Assembly: GCF_002165375.2 (NCBI RefSeq)
Contig: NZ_CP032134.1
Span: 992,001 to 1,056,000, forward strand
DNA length: 64,000 nt
Origin: Acinetobacter chinensis
GTDB taxonomy: Bacteria > Pseudomonadota > Gammaproteobacteria > Pseudomonadales > Moraxellaceae
Direction: 5' to 3'
Shown here in pieces: positions 53,750-62,989 of this stretch. A program made the position numbers and the translations under genes. Below the pieces are notes generated by a model, which searched no databases, was not told where the DNA came from, and saw only the letters and a list, made by a program, of their open reading frames with translations. Each line of letters starts with the position of its first letter. Position 1 is the stretch's first letter.

Positions 53750-54598
53750 GTGGCATTGGTATTGGATGGTCGCGCATTAGCGAAACAAATTGAAGCAGAC
53801 TTGTTGACCCGTGTTGAAGCTTTAAAAGCAAAAACAGGTCGTACCCCAATTTTAGCGACAATTCTGGTCGGTGATGATGGTGCATCTGCAACTTATGTAC
53901 GTATGAAGGGTAATGCATGCCGTCGTGTGGGTATGGATTCTTTAAAAGTTGAATTGTCAAAAGAGACGACAACTGAACAGTTACTGGCTGAAATTGAAAA
54001 ATTAAATGCCAATCCAGATGTACACGGTATTCTGCTGCAGCATCCAGTTCCTGCACAGATTGATGAGCGTGCATGTTTTGATGCGATTTCACTGGCTAAA
54101 GACGTGGATGGTGTAACCTGCCTTGGTTTTGGTCGTATGGCGATGGGTGAGGCCGCTTATGGTTCAGCGACTCCAGCTGGTATTATGACGATTCTGAAAG
54201 AAAACAATATTGAAATCGCTGGTAAGCATGCGGTTGTTGTCGGTCGTTCTGCGATTTTAGGTAAACCTATGGCTGCAATGCTGCTTGAAGCAAATGCAAC
54301 AGTGACAATCTGTCATAGCCGTACGCAGGATCTGGCAAGCTTTGTGAAGCAGGCTGACATTATCGTTGGTGCTGTAGGTAAAGCTGAGCTGATCCAGAAA
54401 GACTGGATTAAACAGGGTGCAGTGGTGGTTGATGCTGGTTTCCATCCACGTGATGGAGGCGGTGTGGGTGATATTCAATTGGTTGGTATTGAAGATATCG
54501 CATCTGCTTATACACCTGTTCCAGGTGGTGTAGGTCCAATGACGATTACGACTTTGATCCGTCAGACTGTAGAAGCTGCTGAGAAAGAACTGGGTTAA
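53750..54598 (+). CDS. folD: Methylenetetrahydrofolate dehydrogenase/cyclohydrolase
   Basis: FolD interconverts 5,10-methylene- and 10-formyl-tetrahydrofolate with NADP. The 282 residues match the family. Visible are the YVRMKGNACRRVGM segment with the catalytic Lys (YVxxK), HGILLQHPVPAQID, VVVGRSAILGKPMA of the NADP-binding domain, and PVPGGVGPMT near the end. It is monocistronic and followed by a repetitive palindromic element. Confidence 0.96.
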   Translation: MALVLDGRALAKQIEADLLTRVEALKAKTGRTPILATILVGDDGASATYVRMKGNACRRVGMDSLKVELSKETTTEQLLAEIEKLNANPDVHGILLQHPVPAQIDERACFDAISLAKDVDGVTCLGFGRMAMGEAAYGSATPAGIMTILKENNIEIAGKHAVVVGRSAILGKPMAAMLLEANATVTICHSRTQDLASFVKQADIIVGAVGKAELIQKDWIKQGAVVVDAGFHPRDGGGVGDIQLVGIEDIASAYTPVPGGVGPMTITTLIRQTVEAAEKELG

Positions 54599-54606
54599 TG
54601 CTTTTG

Positions 54607-54684
54607 CTCCTTCTCCCTTTGGGAGAAGGTTGGGATGAGGGGGTGTTAGACCTCTCCCTAACCCTCTCCTGAAAGGAGAGGGGA
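54607..54684. repeat. REP/BIME-like palindromic intergenic element
   Basis: Two hairpins, CCTTCTCCC-TTT-GGGAGAAGG (54609-54629) and CCCTCTCC-TGAAA-GGAGAGGG (54662-54682), stand as inverted copies of one roughly 30-bp unit, each with a TTRGG-type flank between them. Such CCCTCTCC-rich elements recur in many bacterial genomes between genes and can act as terminators or mRNA stabilisers. Confidence 0.75.
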
Positions 54685-54713
54685 CTCTCAATATTAAAAT
54701 GAATTAAAAAAAT

Positions 54714-55382
54714 ATGAGCTGTACATTCCAACTTCAAAAAGCCCCGCAACACTTACTTGATGCTTTACATGAAGTGATTCCAGGCTGTGATCTGCTTGCA
54801 CAGCAGTTACCCGAAACACCGATCTCCTTATGGCTGGTTCCGCCTGTATTTCCAACTGACCGTTTAGATGATGAAGTGATCCGCCGTATCTGGAATGATA
54901 CGCCGTACTGGATTTTCTGCTGGGCTTCAGGTCTGGCGATGGCACAATGGTTACTGGCTGAACCGCATCATGTGAAAGATAAAGTTGTACTTGATTTTGG
55001 TGCAGGTTCAGGTGTGGTTGCGATTGCGGCAAAAATGGCAGGTGCGAAACGGGTGATCTGCTGTGATATTGATCAGGTCAGTCTGGATGCCTGTCGTGAA
55101 AATGCCTTGCTGAATGACGTCGAACTTGAATATCTGGATGATCTGTATAAGGCAGAACAGGTTGATGTTCTGCTTGCTGCTGATGTTCTCTATGATCAGT
55201 GCAACCGTTTCTTTCTGGATGAGTTTTTAAAATTTGCTCCAGAAGTGTGGGTTGCAGACAGTCGTGTGAAAAACTTCAGTCATCCGCATTATCAAAAACT
55301 GGATGAGCGTAGTGCGACGACCTGGCCTGACCTGGATGAAGCCAGAGAGTTCAGAAATGTCAGTTTTTATAAGACCTTATGA
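54714..55382 (+). CDS. Class I methyltransferase, ETF-beta lysine methyltransferase-like
   Basis: A 222-residue seven-strand methyltransferase. PYWIFCWASGLAMAQWLL before motif I is the mark of the ETFB-lysine/METTL20-like group. Motif I is VVLDFGAGSGVVAIAA near residue 90, followed by ICCDIDQVSLDACREN. LLAADVLYDQ is the post-motif loop corresponding to the D-x-x-Y of protein lysine methyltransferases. It probably methylates a protein such as the electron-transfer flavoprotein; PrmA-like activity is the alternative. It starts 115 bases after folD, beyond the palindromic element. Confidence 0.8.
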   Translation: MSCTFQLQKAPQHLLDALHEVIPGCDLLAQQLPETPISLWLVPPVFPTDRLDDEVIRRIWNDTPYWIFCWASGLAMAQWLLAEPHHVKDKVVLDFGAGSGVVAIAAKMAGAKRVICCDIDQVSLDACRENALLNDVELEYLDDLYKAEQVDVLLAADVLYDQCNRFFLDEFLKFAPEVWVADSRVKNFSHPHYQKLDERSATTWPDLDEAREFRNVSFYKTL

Positions 55383-55563
55383 TCTATTTTTTAGTTAAAA
55401 AACTGTAAAGGGAAAGTGAAAGGTTTTTAACTGCAAGCAGCTGATACGCATATGCTTTTTGCCAGCGGTTTTTTACGATAAAAATGTGAGCATGCCAGTT
55501 TTCTCTTTTACGGATATTTACTCCACTCATGATCAGGATAAAGTTCTGAGGTGAGTTTGTGAT
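55383..55563. other. Start of a 475-bp stretch without a confident gene (to 55858)
   Basis: Nothing recognisable is seen apart from the doubtful ORF at 55564-55782 and a hairpin near 55810-55832 that probably ends the lipoprotein transcript. Confidence 0.4.
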
Positions 55564-55782
55564 TTACTTCGAGAGTCTTTGAGCTTCGCATAGCGTGAAC
55601 TGCATGAAATCATCTTCACTCACTTTGGGTGGGTGAGTATCCTGACACAGAATAAAACAATCCTTCAGTAAAGGCGTCTGGTAATGAATCAGACAACATC
55701 CATGGCGATGATAGTCATCATGCGGAATGATTTTTGTTTTATTTCTGATGATGAAGCGGACAGCATGCATTTTTATATTCAT
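55564..55782 (-). CDS. Doubtful small ORF
   Basis: From a Met at 55782, 72 residues rich in His and Cys (HDDYHRHGCCLIHYQ, CQDTHPPKVSEDDF). The composition is not obviously a shadow and no other gene occupies the region, but there is no clear ribosome binding site and no family. It could be a real small protein or chance. Confidence 0.3.
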   Translation of the reverse strand: MNIKMHAVRFIIRNKTKIIPHDDYHRHGCCLIHYQTPLLKDCFILCQDTHPPKVSEDDFMQFTLCEAQRLSK

Positions 55783-55811
55783 ATGATTATGGCTGATGCG
55801 ATAACGTTGAA

Positions 55812-55833
55812 AGGCTCTGAAAACAGAGCCTGA
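55812..55833 (-). terminator. Hairpin downstream of the 55859 lipoprotein
   Basis: AGGCTCTG and CAGAGCCT form an 8-bp stem around AAAA, with a short T-tract on the minus strand. Confidence 0.6.
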
Positions 55834-55858
55834 CATTTAAAAAAATAAATATAATCAG

Positions 55859-56287
55859 TTAAGAGCAGGTGTAGCGGACTACACGCAGTGTTGCAGGACG
55901 GGTATCCAGGGATTGTCGGGTTGCATAGTCTTCACCGCCATGAAGACTGGGGGTGTTGCTTAAACCGACACTGGTTCTGGAGTTCCCCAGGGTTTTACCA
56001 AACTGTTCTGATTGCACAGCAGGGTTGATAATTTCATTAACGCTTAATATCGACAGTTTGTACTGTTTTGATGTACCAAGAACTTTCTGACAGGCACGCT
56101 GTAATTTATTTTTGTCCAGCTGCTGATTCTGACGTCCTGCAAGTGTATAGGCGAGGGTTGCCGTGTCTGCGGACTTACTTTCAATCTGATACCCCACTTG
56201 ACCATTAAACTGTCTTGGTGCGCTTTGACAGGCAGAAAGCCCTGCTGCAATCAGAATCAGTCCAGTGATTTTATATAAATTCTGCAT
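55859..56287 (-). CDS. Small lipoprotein of unknown function
   Basis: 142 residues from the Met at 56287, chosen because AGGAAA stands eight bases upstream. The signal sequence MQNLYKITGLILIAAGLSAC ends in the lipobox LSAC, so Cys20 is lipidated. The mature part has one more Cys pair candidate (RACQKVLG and RYTCS at the C-terminus) and no recognised family. It is likely outer-membrane or periplasmic, and transcribed alone. Confidence 0.7.
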   Translation of the reverse strand: MQNLYKITGLILIAAGLSACQSAPRQFNGQVGYQIESKSADTATLAYTLAGRQNQQLDKNKLQRACQKVLGTSKQYKLSILSVNEIINPAVQSEQFGKTLGNSRTSVGLSNTPSLHGGEDYATRQSLDTRPATLRVVRYTCS

Positions 56288-56371
56288 TTTAAAATTTCCT
56301 GGTGTTGTTATCTGTATTGAGTATGCCATCAAAGCTGTATCTTGTCGCTTGCTACAAAATGTAAATTTCCA

Positions 56372-56403
56372 ATAAAAAGCCCTCTGTTCAGAGGGCTTTT
56401 TGG
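56372..56403. terminator. Terminator between the KgtP-like and lipoprotein genes
   Basis: AAAAGCCCTCTG (56375-56386) and CAGAGGGCTTTT (56389-56400) are perfect inverted arms around two bases. The structure works on the minus strand, where the transporter gene ends at 56415. Confidence 0.9.
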
Positions 56404-56414
56404 ATTGCTTAAGA

Positions 56415-57734
56415 TTAATTGTCAGTAATCAGACTATGTTTTTTCGTATCTTTCATAAATACATAAGTGAGCAGAGACAGACCAATCATAAATGTAATGT
56501 AGTAGAAGAAATAGTTTTCATGTCCTGCATTTTTAAAGCTCAATGCAACCAGTTCGGCAGTACCACCAAAGAGCGTATTGGCAATAGCATAAGGCAATGC
56601 AACACCCAGTGCGCGGATATGCGCAGGGAACAGTTCTGCTTTCACCACAGCATTAATTGCGGTATAGCCAGTCACAATCACCATACCACTCATACACAGC
56701 ATGAATGCAGTTGTAGGGTTGGTAGTGGAGCCAAGACCATTAAAAATAGGAATAGTAAACAGCACACCAAGCACACCAAAGGTGATCATAATCGGTTTAC
56801 GGCCAATTTTATCTGATAAAGCACCAACAGCCGGTTGCAGCAGCATAAAGACAAAAATCGCAGCAGTGGTGATTTCAGTTGCTGTGGTTTTTTCAAAGCC
56901 TGAGGTGTTTACAAGATATTTTTGCAGATAAGTGGTAAATGTGTTGAAAGCAAGCGTACCACCCGCTGTCAGCATGATGACAGTAAAGGCCTGTTTAGGG
57001 TATTTGGTGAATAAAGCCAGGGCTCCTGATTTTTCACCCCCATTTTTTGCCTGTTCCTGAGCCTGTTTGGATGATTCAGTTTCAACCAGACCACGACGGA
57101 TCCAGAACACAACCACAGCAAGCAGTGCGCCAATAAAGAATGGAATACGCCAACCCCATTCAGATAACTGACCTTCGGTTAACGTGCGCTGTAAAATAAT
57201 TAGTACGCAAAGCGCAAGTAACTGACCCGAAATAAGCGTGACATACTGGAAGCTGGAGAAGAAACCACGGTGGTTTTTACCTGCCATTTCCGTTAAATAG
57301 GTTGCACTCGCGCCATATTCACCGCCGACACTCAGACCCTGAAGTAAGCGGGCAAATAACAGCAATGCAGGTGCAAGCATACCAACACTTGCATACGTCG
57401 GGGCGCAGGCAATAATCAGTGAACCGGCACACATGAGTGATACTGATAGGGTAAGACCAGATTTACGTCCTTTTCTGTCAGCATAGATACCCATGATCCA
57501 TGCACCAATCGGACGCATGAGGAACCCGAGGGCAAAGACAGCCGCAGCCTGAAGAAGTTTTACAGTGTTGTCACCATCAGGGAAAAACTGTGGTGCAAAA
57601 TAAAGGGTAAAGGCGGCATATACATACCAGTCGTACCATTCAACGAGGTTACCCGCTGAACCGCCTAAAATGGATTTAACTCGTGTTTTACGGTCCACTT
57701 GAGGGGCGGCAGTTTGAACAGATGAATCAGACAC
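56415..57734 (-). CDS. MFS metabolite:H+ symporter, KgtP-like (alpha-ketoglutarate/dicarboxylate)
   Basis: A 439-residue, twelve-helix transporter of the MHS branch of the major facilitator superfamily. GNLVEWYDWYVYAAF in helix 1, the loop motif GIYADRKGRKSGL, and RLLQGLSVGGEYGASATYL in helix 4 match KgtP and related carboxylate carriers. I place the start at a GTG at 57734 (MSDSSVQTAAP), with GGAG seven bases upstream. The longer in-frame start at 57764 reads through the ribosome binding site. The substrate is likely 2-oxoglutarate or a similar acid, but shikimate- or proline-type relatives cannot be excluded. Confidence 0.85.
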   Translation of the reverse strand: MSDSSVQTAAPQVDRKTRVKSILGGSAGNLVEWYDWYVYAAFTLYFAPQFFPDGDNTVKLLQAAAVFALGFLMRPIGAWIMGIYADRKGRKSGLTLSVSLMCAGSLIIACAPTYASVGMLAPALLLFARLLQGLSVGGEYGASATYLTEMAGKNHRGFFSSFQYVTLISGQLLALCVLIILQRTLTEGQLSEWGWRIPFFIGALLAVVVFWIRRGLVETESSKQAQEQAKNGGEKSGALALFTKYPKQAFTVIMLTAGGTLAFNTFTTYLQKYLVNTSGFEKTTATEITTAAIFVFMLLQPAVGALSDKIGRKPIMITFGVLGVLFTIPIFNGLGSTTNPTTAFMLCMSGMVIVTGYTAINAVVKAELFPAHIRALGVALPYAIANTLFGGTAELVALSFKNAGHENYFFYYITFMIGLSLLTYVFMKDTKKHSLITDN

Positions 57735-58176
57735 AACGATTCTCCAGGAAAAGTTGATTAACACATCCTTTAAATTTTCGGCAAGCTTTATTCTGTAGAA
57801 AATTTAAAAGATTGTTTCACCAGGGAAGATGGGAGATGAATTAAATAAAATTTAAAACACCTTATACGCCTGCATTACAGCATGACTTATTAGACTTTAG
57901 TCTTGTGTATGGTTAAATTATTATCTATTCAGCTCTGTTTGATAGTTAAGTTTTTGTTGTAATTTTTGAATATTAAATTTAAGTTTATGTTATAGAAATA
58001 AAAAATGAGAAACCCTTAAACATTGTTATTTTTTATGTGAAAAATACTGTTTGTCTGAAAAATAATCTTTACAGAACCTGAAAACGGGGCTTAGACAGAT
58101 GAACAGCTATGGAATTCGGGGAATTAATCATGTTATATCTAAAATGTTCGAATACGAAAATTTCAGGGTTTGATGT
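57735..58176. other. 440-bp AT-rich divergent region between the transporter and glpR
   Basis: It contains promoters for both genes, not individually located, and a GlpR-type operator at 58143-58162 (listed). There is no ORF with coding character. Confidence 0.5.
58143..58162 (+). promoter_or_regulatory. GlpR-like operator upstream of glpR
   Basis: AATGTTCGAATACGAAAATT agrees with the E. coli GlpR consensus (WATKYTCGWWAWCGMMMAW) in its TGTTCG and CGAAAA half-sites. It lies 15 bp before the glpR ATG, suggesting autoregulation. The same element recurs upstream of glpD. Confidence 0.75.
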
Positions 58177-58921
58177 ATGAATATGATCATCCGCCATCAG
58201 CAGATTGTAGAGCTCGTCAGGCAGCGTGGTTATATCAGTATTGATGAGCTGGCACAGCATTTTGAGGTCACACCGCAGACTTTACGCCGTGATATCAATC
58301 AGCTGGCAGATGCGCTATCATGGCGGTGCAGCACTTGATTCAAGTGTGATTAATACAGAATACAGCCAGCGGACAGGGCAGCACCTGACTGAAAAGCAAA
58401 AAATTGCAGAGAAAATGGCACAGGATATTCCTGATCATGCCTCAATTTTTATCAATATCGGGACAACCACAGAGGCGATTGCACATGCTTTGCTGAAACA
58501 TCAGGGATTAAAGGTGATTACCAATAATCTGAATGTTGCCGGTATTTTAAGTGCCAGGGAGGATTTTGAGGTACTGATTGCCAGTGGTCGGGTCAGACCC
58601 GATGGTGGGGTGATCGGACAGGCAACATCGGCATTTTTCAGCCAGTTCAAGGCAGATTATGCTTTGATCGGAATCAGTGGAATTGATGAAGATGGAACAT
58701 TACTCGATTTTGATTTTCAGGAAGTAAAGGTTTCGCAGACCATTATTGAAAATTCCAAACGTGTCTGGCTTGCAGCAGATCACAGTAAGTTTGGACGACA
58801 TGCCATGATGCGCCTGGCACAGCTGGATGCGGTTGAGCGTGTTTATACCGATGTTTTACCAGATCAGCATTTTCAGCAGATCATGCAGCATAATCAGGTA
58901 AAACTGGTTGTGGCTGACTGA
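58177..58921 (+). pseudogene. glpR: Glycerol-3-phosphate regulon repressor, frameshifted
   Basis: A DeoR-family repressor. From the ATG at 58177, frame 1 encodes the winged-helix part (IIRHQQIVELVRQRGYISIDE through HFEVTPQTLRRDINQLAD). The frame then fails at 58312. The rest, from RYHGGAALDSSVINTEYSQR to the end at 58921, is intact in another frame and matches the sensor domain of GlpR (NIGTTTEAIAHALL, TNNLNVAGIL, GISGIDEDGTLLDFD, DHSKFGRHAM). Compared with E. coli GlpR (LAEQNLILRHHGG), 15 bases should lie between Asp and Arg, but only one is left. This implies a 14-base deletion rather than a homopolymer slip. The repressor is probably inactive. Confidence 0.85.
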
Positions 58922-59012
58922 GTCAGTTTATACCTTCAAATGTTTGTTACATTTACAAAACAGATGATTATTTCATCGTTCAGTCATGGAAAATGACTAA
59001 TATTTACCCTAT

Positions 59013-59032
59013 TATGTTCGTATACGAAAATA
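59013..59032 (+). promoter_or_regulatory. GlpR-like operator upstream of glpD
   Basis: TATGTTCGTATACGAAAATA, nearly identical to the site before glpR, lies about 62 bp before the glpD start. It is the expected place for repression of glpD by GlpR. Confidence 0.78.
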
Positions 59033-59094
59033 ATAGAAAATATTTAATCATTCTTTGGGTGAAGAGTGATCCAGGCTGAACAGGTGAAATGTGT

Positions 59095-60624
59095 ATGACA
59101 AATCCGAATGAAACTCTGAAATGTTATGATGTTGCGGTCATTGGCGGTGGTATCAACGGTGTAGGCATTGCCAATGATGCTGCAGGTCGTGGTCTGTCTG
59201 TTTTCCTTTGCGAAAAGGATGACCTGGCAAGCCATACCTCATCTGCCAGCAGTAAGCTGATTCATGGTGGCTTACGTTACCTGGAACATAAAGAATTTCG
59301 TCTGGTTCGTGAAGCACTGGCCGAGCGTGAAGTATTGCTTGCTAAAGCACCACATGTCATCCGCCCTATGCGCTTTATCATGCCACATCGACCACATTTA
59401 CGTCCTGCATGGCTCATTCGCACAGGTCTGTTTTTCTATGATCACCTGGGGAAGCGTGAGAAACTGGCAGGCTCAAATAATGTGACTTTTCAGCCTGTGG
59501 ACAGTCCTTTAAATAAAGATATTACCCGTGGATTTGAGTATTCAGACTGTGCTGTGGATGATTCACGACTGGTTGTTCTGAATGCAATGCAGGCGCGTGA
59601 GCAAGGTGCTCAGATTGTGACGCAAACACGTTGTATTTCAGCACAGCGAATGAATTCGGTCTGGATACTGGATATGGAAAACCAGCAGGGGCGTTTTCAG
59701 ATTCAGGCAAAAGTACTGGTCAATGCCGCAGGTCCGTGGGTTGCGCAGTTCATTCGTGAAGATCTGAAGTTACAGTCACCCTATGGAATCCGCCTGATTC
59801 AGGGTAGTCATATTATTGTTCCGAAACTGTATGAGGGTGATAAAGCATTTATCATGCAAAATGATGATCAGCGCATTGTTTTTGCTATTCCTTATTTAGA
59901 AAAATATACCATGATTGGGACAACAGACAGGGAATATGCCGGTGATCCGAACAAAGTGGAAATCTCAGCAGATGAAACAGCATATCTGCTTGATGTGTCC
60001 AATAATCATTTTAAAACTCAGTTGAGTGAAAAGGATATTGTCAGTACTTTTTCAGGTGTGCGTCCACTGTGTGATGATGAGTCAGACAATCCAGCTGCGG
60101 TGACCCGTGATTATACTCTGGCGCTTTCGCAGGAAAATGTTTCAGATGCGCCGTTGCTGTCTGTATTTGGCGGAAAATTAACGACCTATCGTAAGCTGGC
60201 TGAGTCTGCGATGGAGCATTTACAGAAGTTCTTTCCTGAAATAAAACAACCATGGACTGAACAGGCACTGTTGCCTGGAGCTGAGAACTTGAAATCTGTG
60301 GATGAGCTGATCACGGAGATTGAGAATAAAATAAAGGGTGTGGATACAGGCACAGCACAGCGTTGGGCACATGCATACGGGAGTCGGGTGTGGAACTTTC
60401 TGAAACACACAGGTTCTGTACATGAACTGGGGCAGCATTTTGGGCATGGTTTGTATGCTCAGGAAGTTGATTATCTTGTAGATGTAGAGTGGGCAGTGGA
60501 CAGTGATGATATTTTAAAACGTCGCTCTAAACTGTATCTTGAATTCAGTCTGGATGAAATTTTGCTGCTGGATCAATATCTGGCTGAATTGCATGAGCGT
60601 AGATTCCAGCGGGATGTGGCTTAA
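59095..60624 (+). CDS. glpD: Aerobic glycerol-3-phosphate dehydrogenase
   Basis: GlpD oxidises glycerol-3-phosphate to dihydroxyacetone phosphate at the inner membrane and feeds electrons to ubiquinone. The roughly 509 residues start with an FAD-binding motif VAVIGGGINGVGIANDAAGRG. SSKLIHGGLRYLE and the VFGGKLTTYRKLAE motif near 370 confirm the family. I chose the ATG at 59095, seven bases after AGGTGA; the ATG at 59089 would add two residues. The upstream operator and the adjacent broken glpR indicate control by glycerol-3-phosphate, now probably lost. Confidence 0.96.
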   Translation: MTNPNETLKCYDVAVIGGGINGVGIANDAAGRGLSVFLCEKDDLASHTSSASSKLIHGGLRYLEHKEFRLVREALAEREVLLAKAPHVIRPMRFIMPHRPHLRPAWLIRTGLFFYDHLGKREKLAGSNNVTFQPVDSPLNKDITRGFEYSDCAVDDSRLVVLNAMQAREQGAQIVTQTRCISAQRMNSVWILDMENQQGRFQIQAKVLVNAAGPWVAQFIREDLKLQSPYGIRLIQGSHIIVPKLYEGDKAFIMQNDDQRIVFAIPYLEKYTMIGTTDREYAGDPNKVEISADETAYLLDVSNNHFKTQLSEKDIVSTFSGVRPLCDDESDNPAAVTRDYTLALSQENVSDAPLLSVFGGKLTTYRKLAESAMEHLQKFFPEIKQPWTEQALLPGAENLKSVDELITEIENKIKGVDTGTAQRWAHAYGSRVWNFLKHTGSVHELGQHFGHGLYAQEVDYLVDVEWAVDSDDILKRRSKLYLEFSLDEILLLDQYLAELHERRFQRDVA

Positions 60625-60666
60625 AGTATTTTGAAAGATTTTAAATATCTGTTTAAGAGCAATAAA

Positions 60667-60694
60667 AAAAGACCGCGATATCGCGGTCTTTTTT
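60667..60694. terminator. Terminator after glpD
   Basis: AAGACCGCGATATCGCGGTC and TT form a perfect palindrome (60669-60690) with A- and T-runs on either side. Confidence 0.9.
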
Positions 60695-60741
60695 TAAATC
60701 TCCCTGATTCCCTCTTTATAAAAGAGGGATCTGAAAGGGGA

Positions 60742-62574
60742 TTAAGCAGATTTTTTAACAGCTTCTAAGAGTTCGTCCTGACGAGCTTTAAGTGCTTTAG
60801 GTAAACGGTCACCTAATTTGTTGAACAGTTCAGTGTGGCTTTCAAGTTCTTTGATCCACTGATCTTTGTCCTGTGAAGTTACCAGATCAAACTGTTCTTT
60901 AGTGAAGTCAGAACCAGTCCAGTTCAGCTGTTCGTAAGTTGGTACACGACCGATTGGTGTATCAATTGCAGTAGCACGACCTTCGCAACGGTCAATGATC
61001 CACTCAAGAACACGCATGTTCTGACCGAAACCAGGCCATACGAAGTTACCTTCAGCATCACGACGGAACCAGTTCACGTTGTAGATACCTGGTAATTTGT
61101 TGCCGTTAGCCGCAGCTTTTGCACCAACTTCTTCACCCAGTTCCAACCAGTGAGAGAAGTAGTCAGCCATGTTATAGCCCGCAAATGGAAGCATTGCGAA
61201 TGGGTCACGACGAACGATACCTTGTTGACCAACAGCCGCAGCAGTTGTTTCAGAGCCCATAGTTGCAGCTTTGTAAACACCATCAACCCAGTCAAATGCT
61301 TCTGAAATCAGAGGCACTGTGTCTGCACGGCGACCACCGAAGATGAACGCAGAAATTGGAACACCCGCTGGATTTTCCCAGTCTGCATCAATCGAAGGAC
61401 ATTGACCCGCTGAAACAGTGAAACGCGCATTTGGATGTGCAGCTTTTTCACCAGCAACGTGCGGCTGACCTTTCCAGTTAGTCAGGTTAGCAGGTACTTC
61501 TTTAGAAAGACCTTCCCACCATACTTCACCGTTGTCAGTGACAGCAACGTTTGTATAGATTACATCTTTAGTCAGTGTAGCCATACAGTTCGGGTTGGTC
61601 TTGGTGTTTGTACCAGGCGCAACACCGAAGAAACCAGCTTCTGGGTTAATTGCATATAAGCGACCATCTTCACCTGGTTTGATCCAGGCAATGTCATCAC
61701 CTACAGTTTCAATTTTCCAGCCTTCGTAGCCCGCTGGTGGAATCAGCATTGCAAAGTTGGTTTTACCACATGCAGATGGGAACGCAGCAGCGATATAGTG
61801 TTTTTCACCTTGTGGGTTCGTTACACCAAGGATCAGCATGTGTTCAGCTAACCAGCCCTGTTGACGACCCATAGAGGATGCAATACGTAAAGCCAGGCAT
61901 TTTTTACCTAACAGTGCGTTACCGCCGTAACCTGAACCGTAAGACCAGATTTCACGGGTTTCTGGATAATGCACGATATATTTTTCAGGGTTGCAAGGCC
62001 ATGCAACGTCTTTCTGACCTTCAGCAAGCGGAGCACCAACAGTGTGTACGCAAGGAATGTATTCGCCATCTGTACCCAGTACATCGTAAACAGCTTTGCC
62101 CATACGAGCCATTTTACGCATGCTGACAGCAACATAAGGAGAGTCAGTGATTTCGATACCGATGTGTGCAATGTGTGAACCAAGAGGGCCCATAGAGAAT
62201 GGAACCACGTACATGGTACGGCCTTCCATTGCGCCATCAAATAAACCGTTAAGACGGGCACGCATTTCTGCAGGAGCTTCCCAGTTGTTGGTCGCACCGG
62301 CATCTGCCTGGTTTTCAGAACAGATATATGTACGACCTTCAACACGAGCAACGTCGGACGGATCAGAATTCGCTAAATATGAACCAGGGTGTTTTTCCTG
62401 ATTCAAAGCTTGCATAGTGCCGTTAGCGATCATCAGGTCGATATAACGCTGATTTTCTTCGTCGCTTCCGTCACACCATTCAATTTTTGCAGGTTTGGTT
62501 AATTTAGCAATTTCTTCAACCCATGCAATAAGCTTGGGATGACGAACGAATTCTGGTGCGTTCACTTGGGTCAT
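60742..62574 (-). CDS. pckG: Phosphoenolpyruvate carboxykinase (GTP)
   Basis: PckG converts oxaloacetate and GTP to phosphoenolpyruvate, the entry to gluconeogenesis from TCA acids. At 610 residues it belongs to the GTP-type family, not the shorter ATP type (about 540). AAFPSACGKTNFAML is the kinase-1a P-loop with the family's reactive Cys. Other marks are EAGFFGVAPGTN and FIFGGRRADTVPL, typical of GTP-PEPCK. The start (MTQVNAPEFVRHPKLIAWVEE) has GAGG upstream. Its position next to glpD and the TCA block fits growth on acids and glycerol. Confidence 0.97.
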   Translation of the reverse strand: MTQVNAPEFVRHPKLIAWVEEIAKLTKPAKIEWCDGSDEENQRYIDLMIANGTMQALNQEKHPGSYLANSDPSDVARVEGRTYICSENQADAGATNNWEAPAEMRARLNGLFDGAMEGRTMYVVPFSMGPLGSHIAHIGIEITDSPYVAVSMRKMARMGKAVYDVLGTDGEYIPCVHTVGAPLAEGQKDVAWPCNPEKYIVHYPETREIWSYGSGYGGNALLGKKCLALRIASSMGRQQGWLAEHMLILGVTNPQGEKHYIAAAFPSACGKTNFAMLIPPAGYEGWKIETVGDDIAWIKPGEDGRLYAINPEAGFFGVAPGTNTKTNPNCMATLTKDVIYTNVAVTDNGEVWWEGLSKEVPANLTNWKGQPHVAGEKAAHPNARFTVSAGQCPSIDADWENPAGVPISAFIFGGRRADTVPLISEAFDWVDGVYKAATMGSETTAAAVGQQGIVRRDPFAMLPFAGYNMADYFSHWLELGEEVGAKAAANGNKLPGIYNVNWFRRDAEGNFVWPGFGQNMRVLEWIIDRCEGRATAIDTPIGRVPTYEQLNWTGSDFTKEQFDLVTSQDKDQWIKELESHTELFNKLGDRLPKALKARQDELLEAVKKSA

Positions 62575-62989
62575 GGTGAGGCCTATCTAAATGTGTACAT
62601 TAAAGCTGTACAAAGTATGATCTGAACAACGTGATACATTGTCCAGATGAAATATAAAAAAAAGTGGCTGTATTAAAGCATAAAATCATAAAAAAAATAA
62701 GACTAAAGGAAGTATGGACTTTTTATGGAATATTGTGCTTATTTCTAATAATATTGTTTTTAATCAATCATTTATGTATTTAAATAAAGTTTATTATTTA
62801 TATTTACTGTTTTTATGAGGATTATTTTTTTTAATAATATTATTTAAAAACAATATATTAGAGCTAATGTTTTTATGAGAATTATTATTGATTAAATAAA
62901 TGGTGGTAATTCGAATTTTACATAAAGGTGCTTTTAATTGTCGGATATTTGGACAAAATTAGAATAAACACTTTAAAGATGTATAAAAA
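62575..62989. other. 415-bp AT-rich divergent region between pckG and the DAG kinase gene
   Basis: Two TGTACA palindromes (62594-62599 and 62607-62612), 13 bp apart, lie just before pckG and could be an operator. Further out, a stretch TGTTTTTATGAG(G/A)ATTATT occurs twice (about 62808 and 62869), and a small palindrome ATTAGAGCTAAT lies between. There is no gene. Confidence 0.45.

Noticed and set aside
56400..56816. Plus-strand 138-codon ORF opposite the KgtP-like gene
   Set aside because: It starts in the terminator and lies antisense to a clear transporter; there is no recognisable protein.
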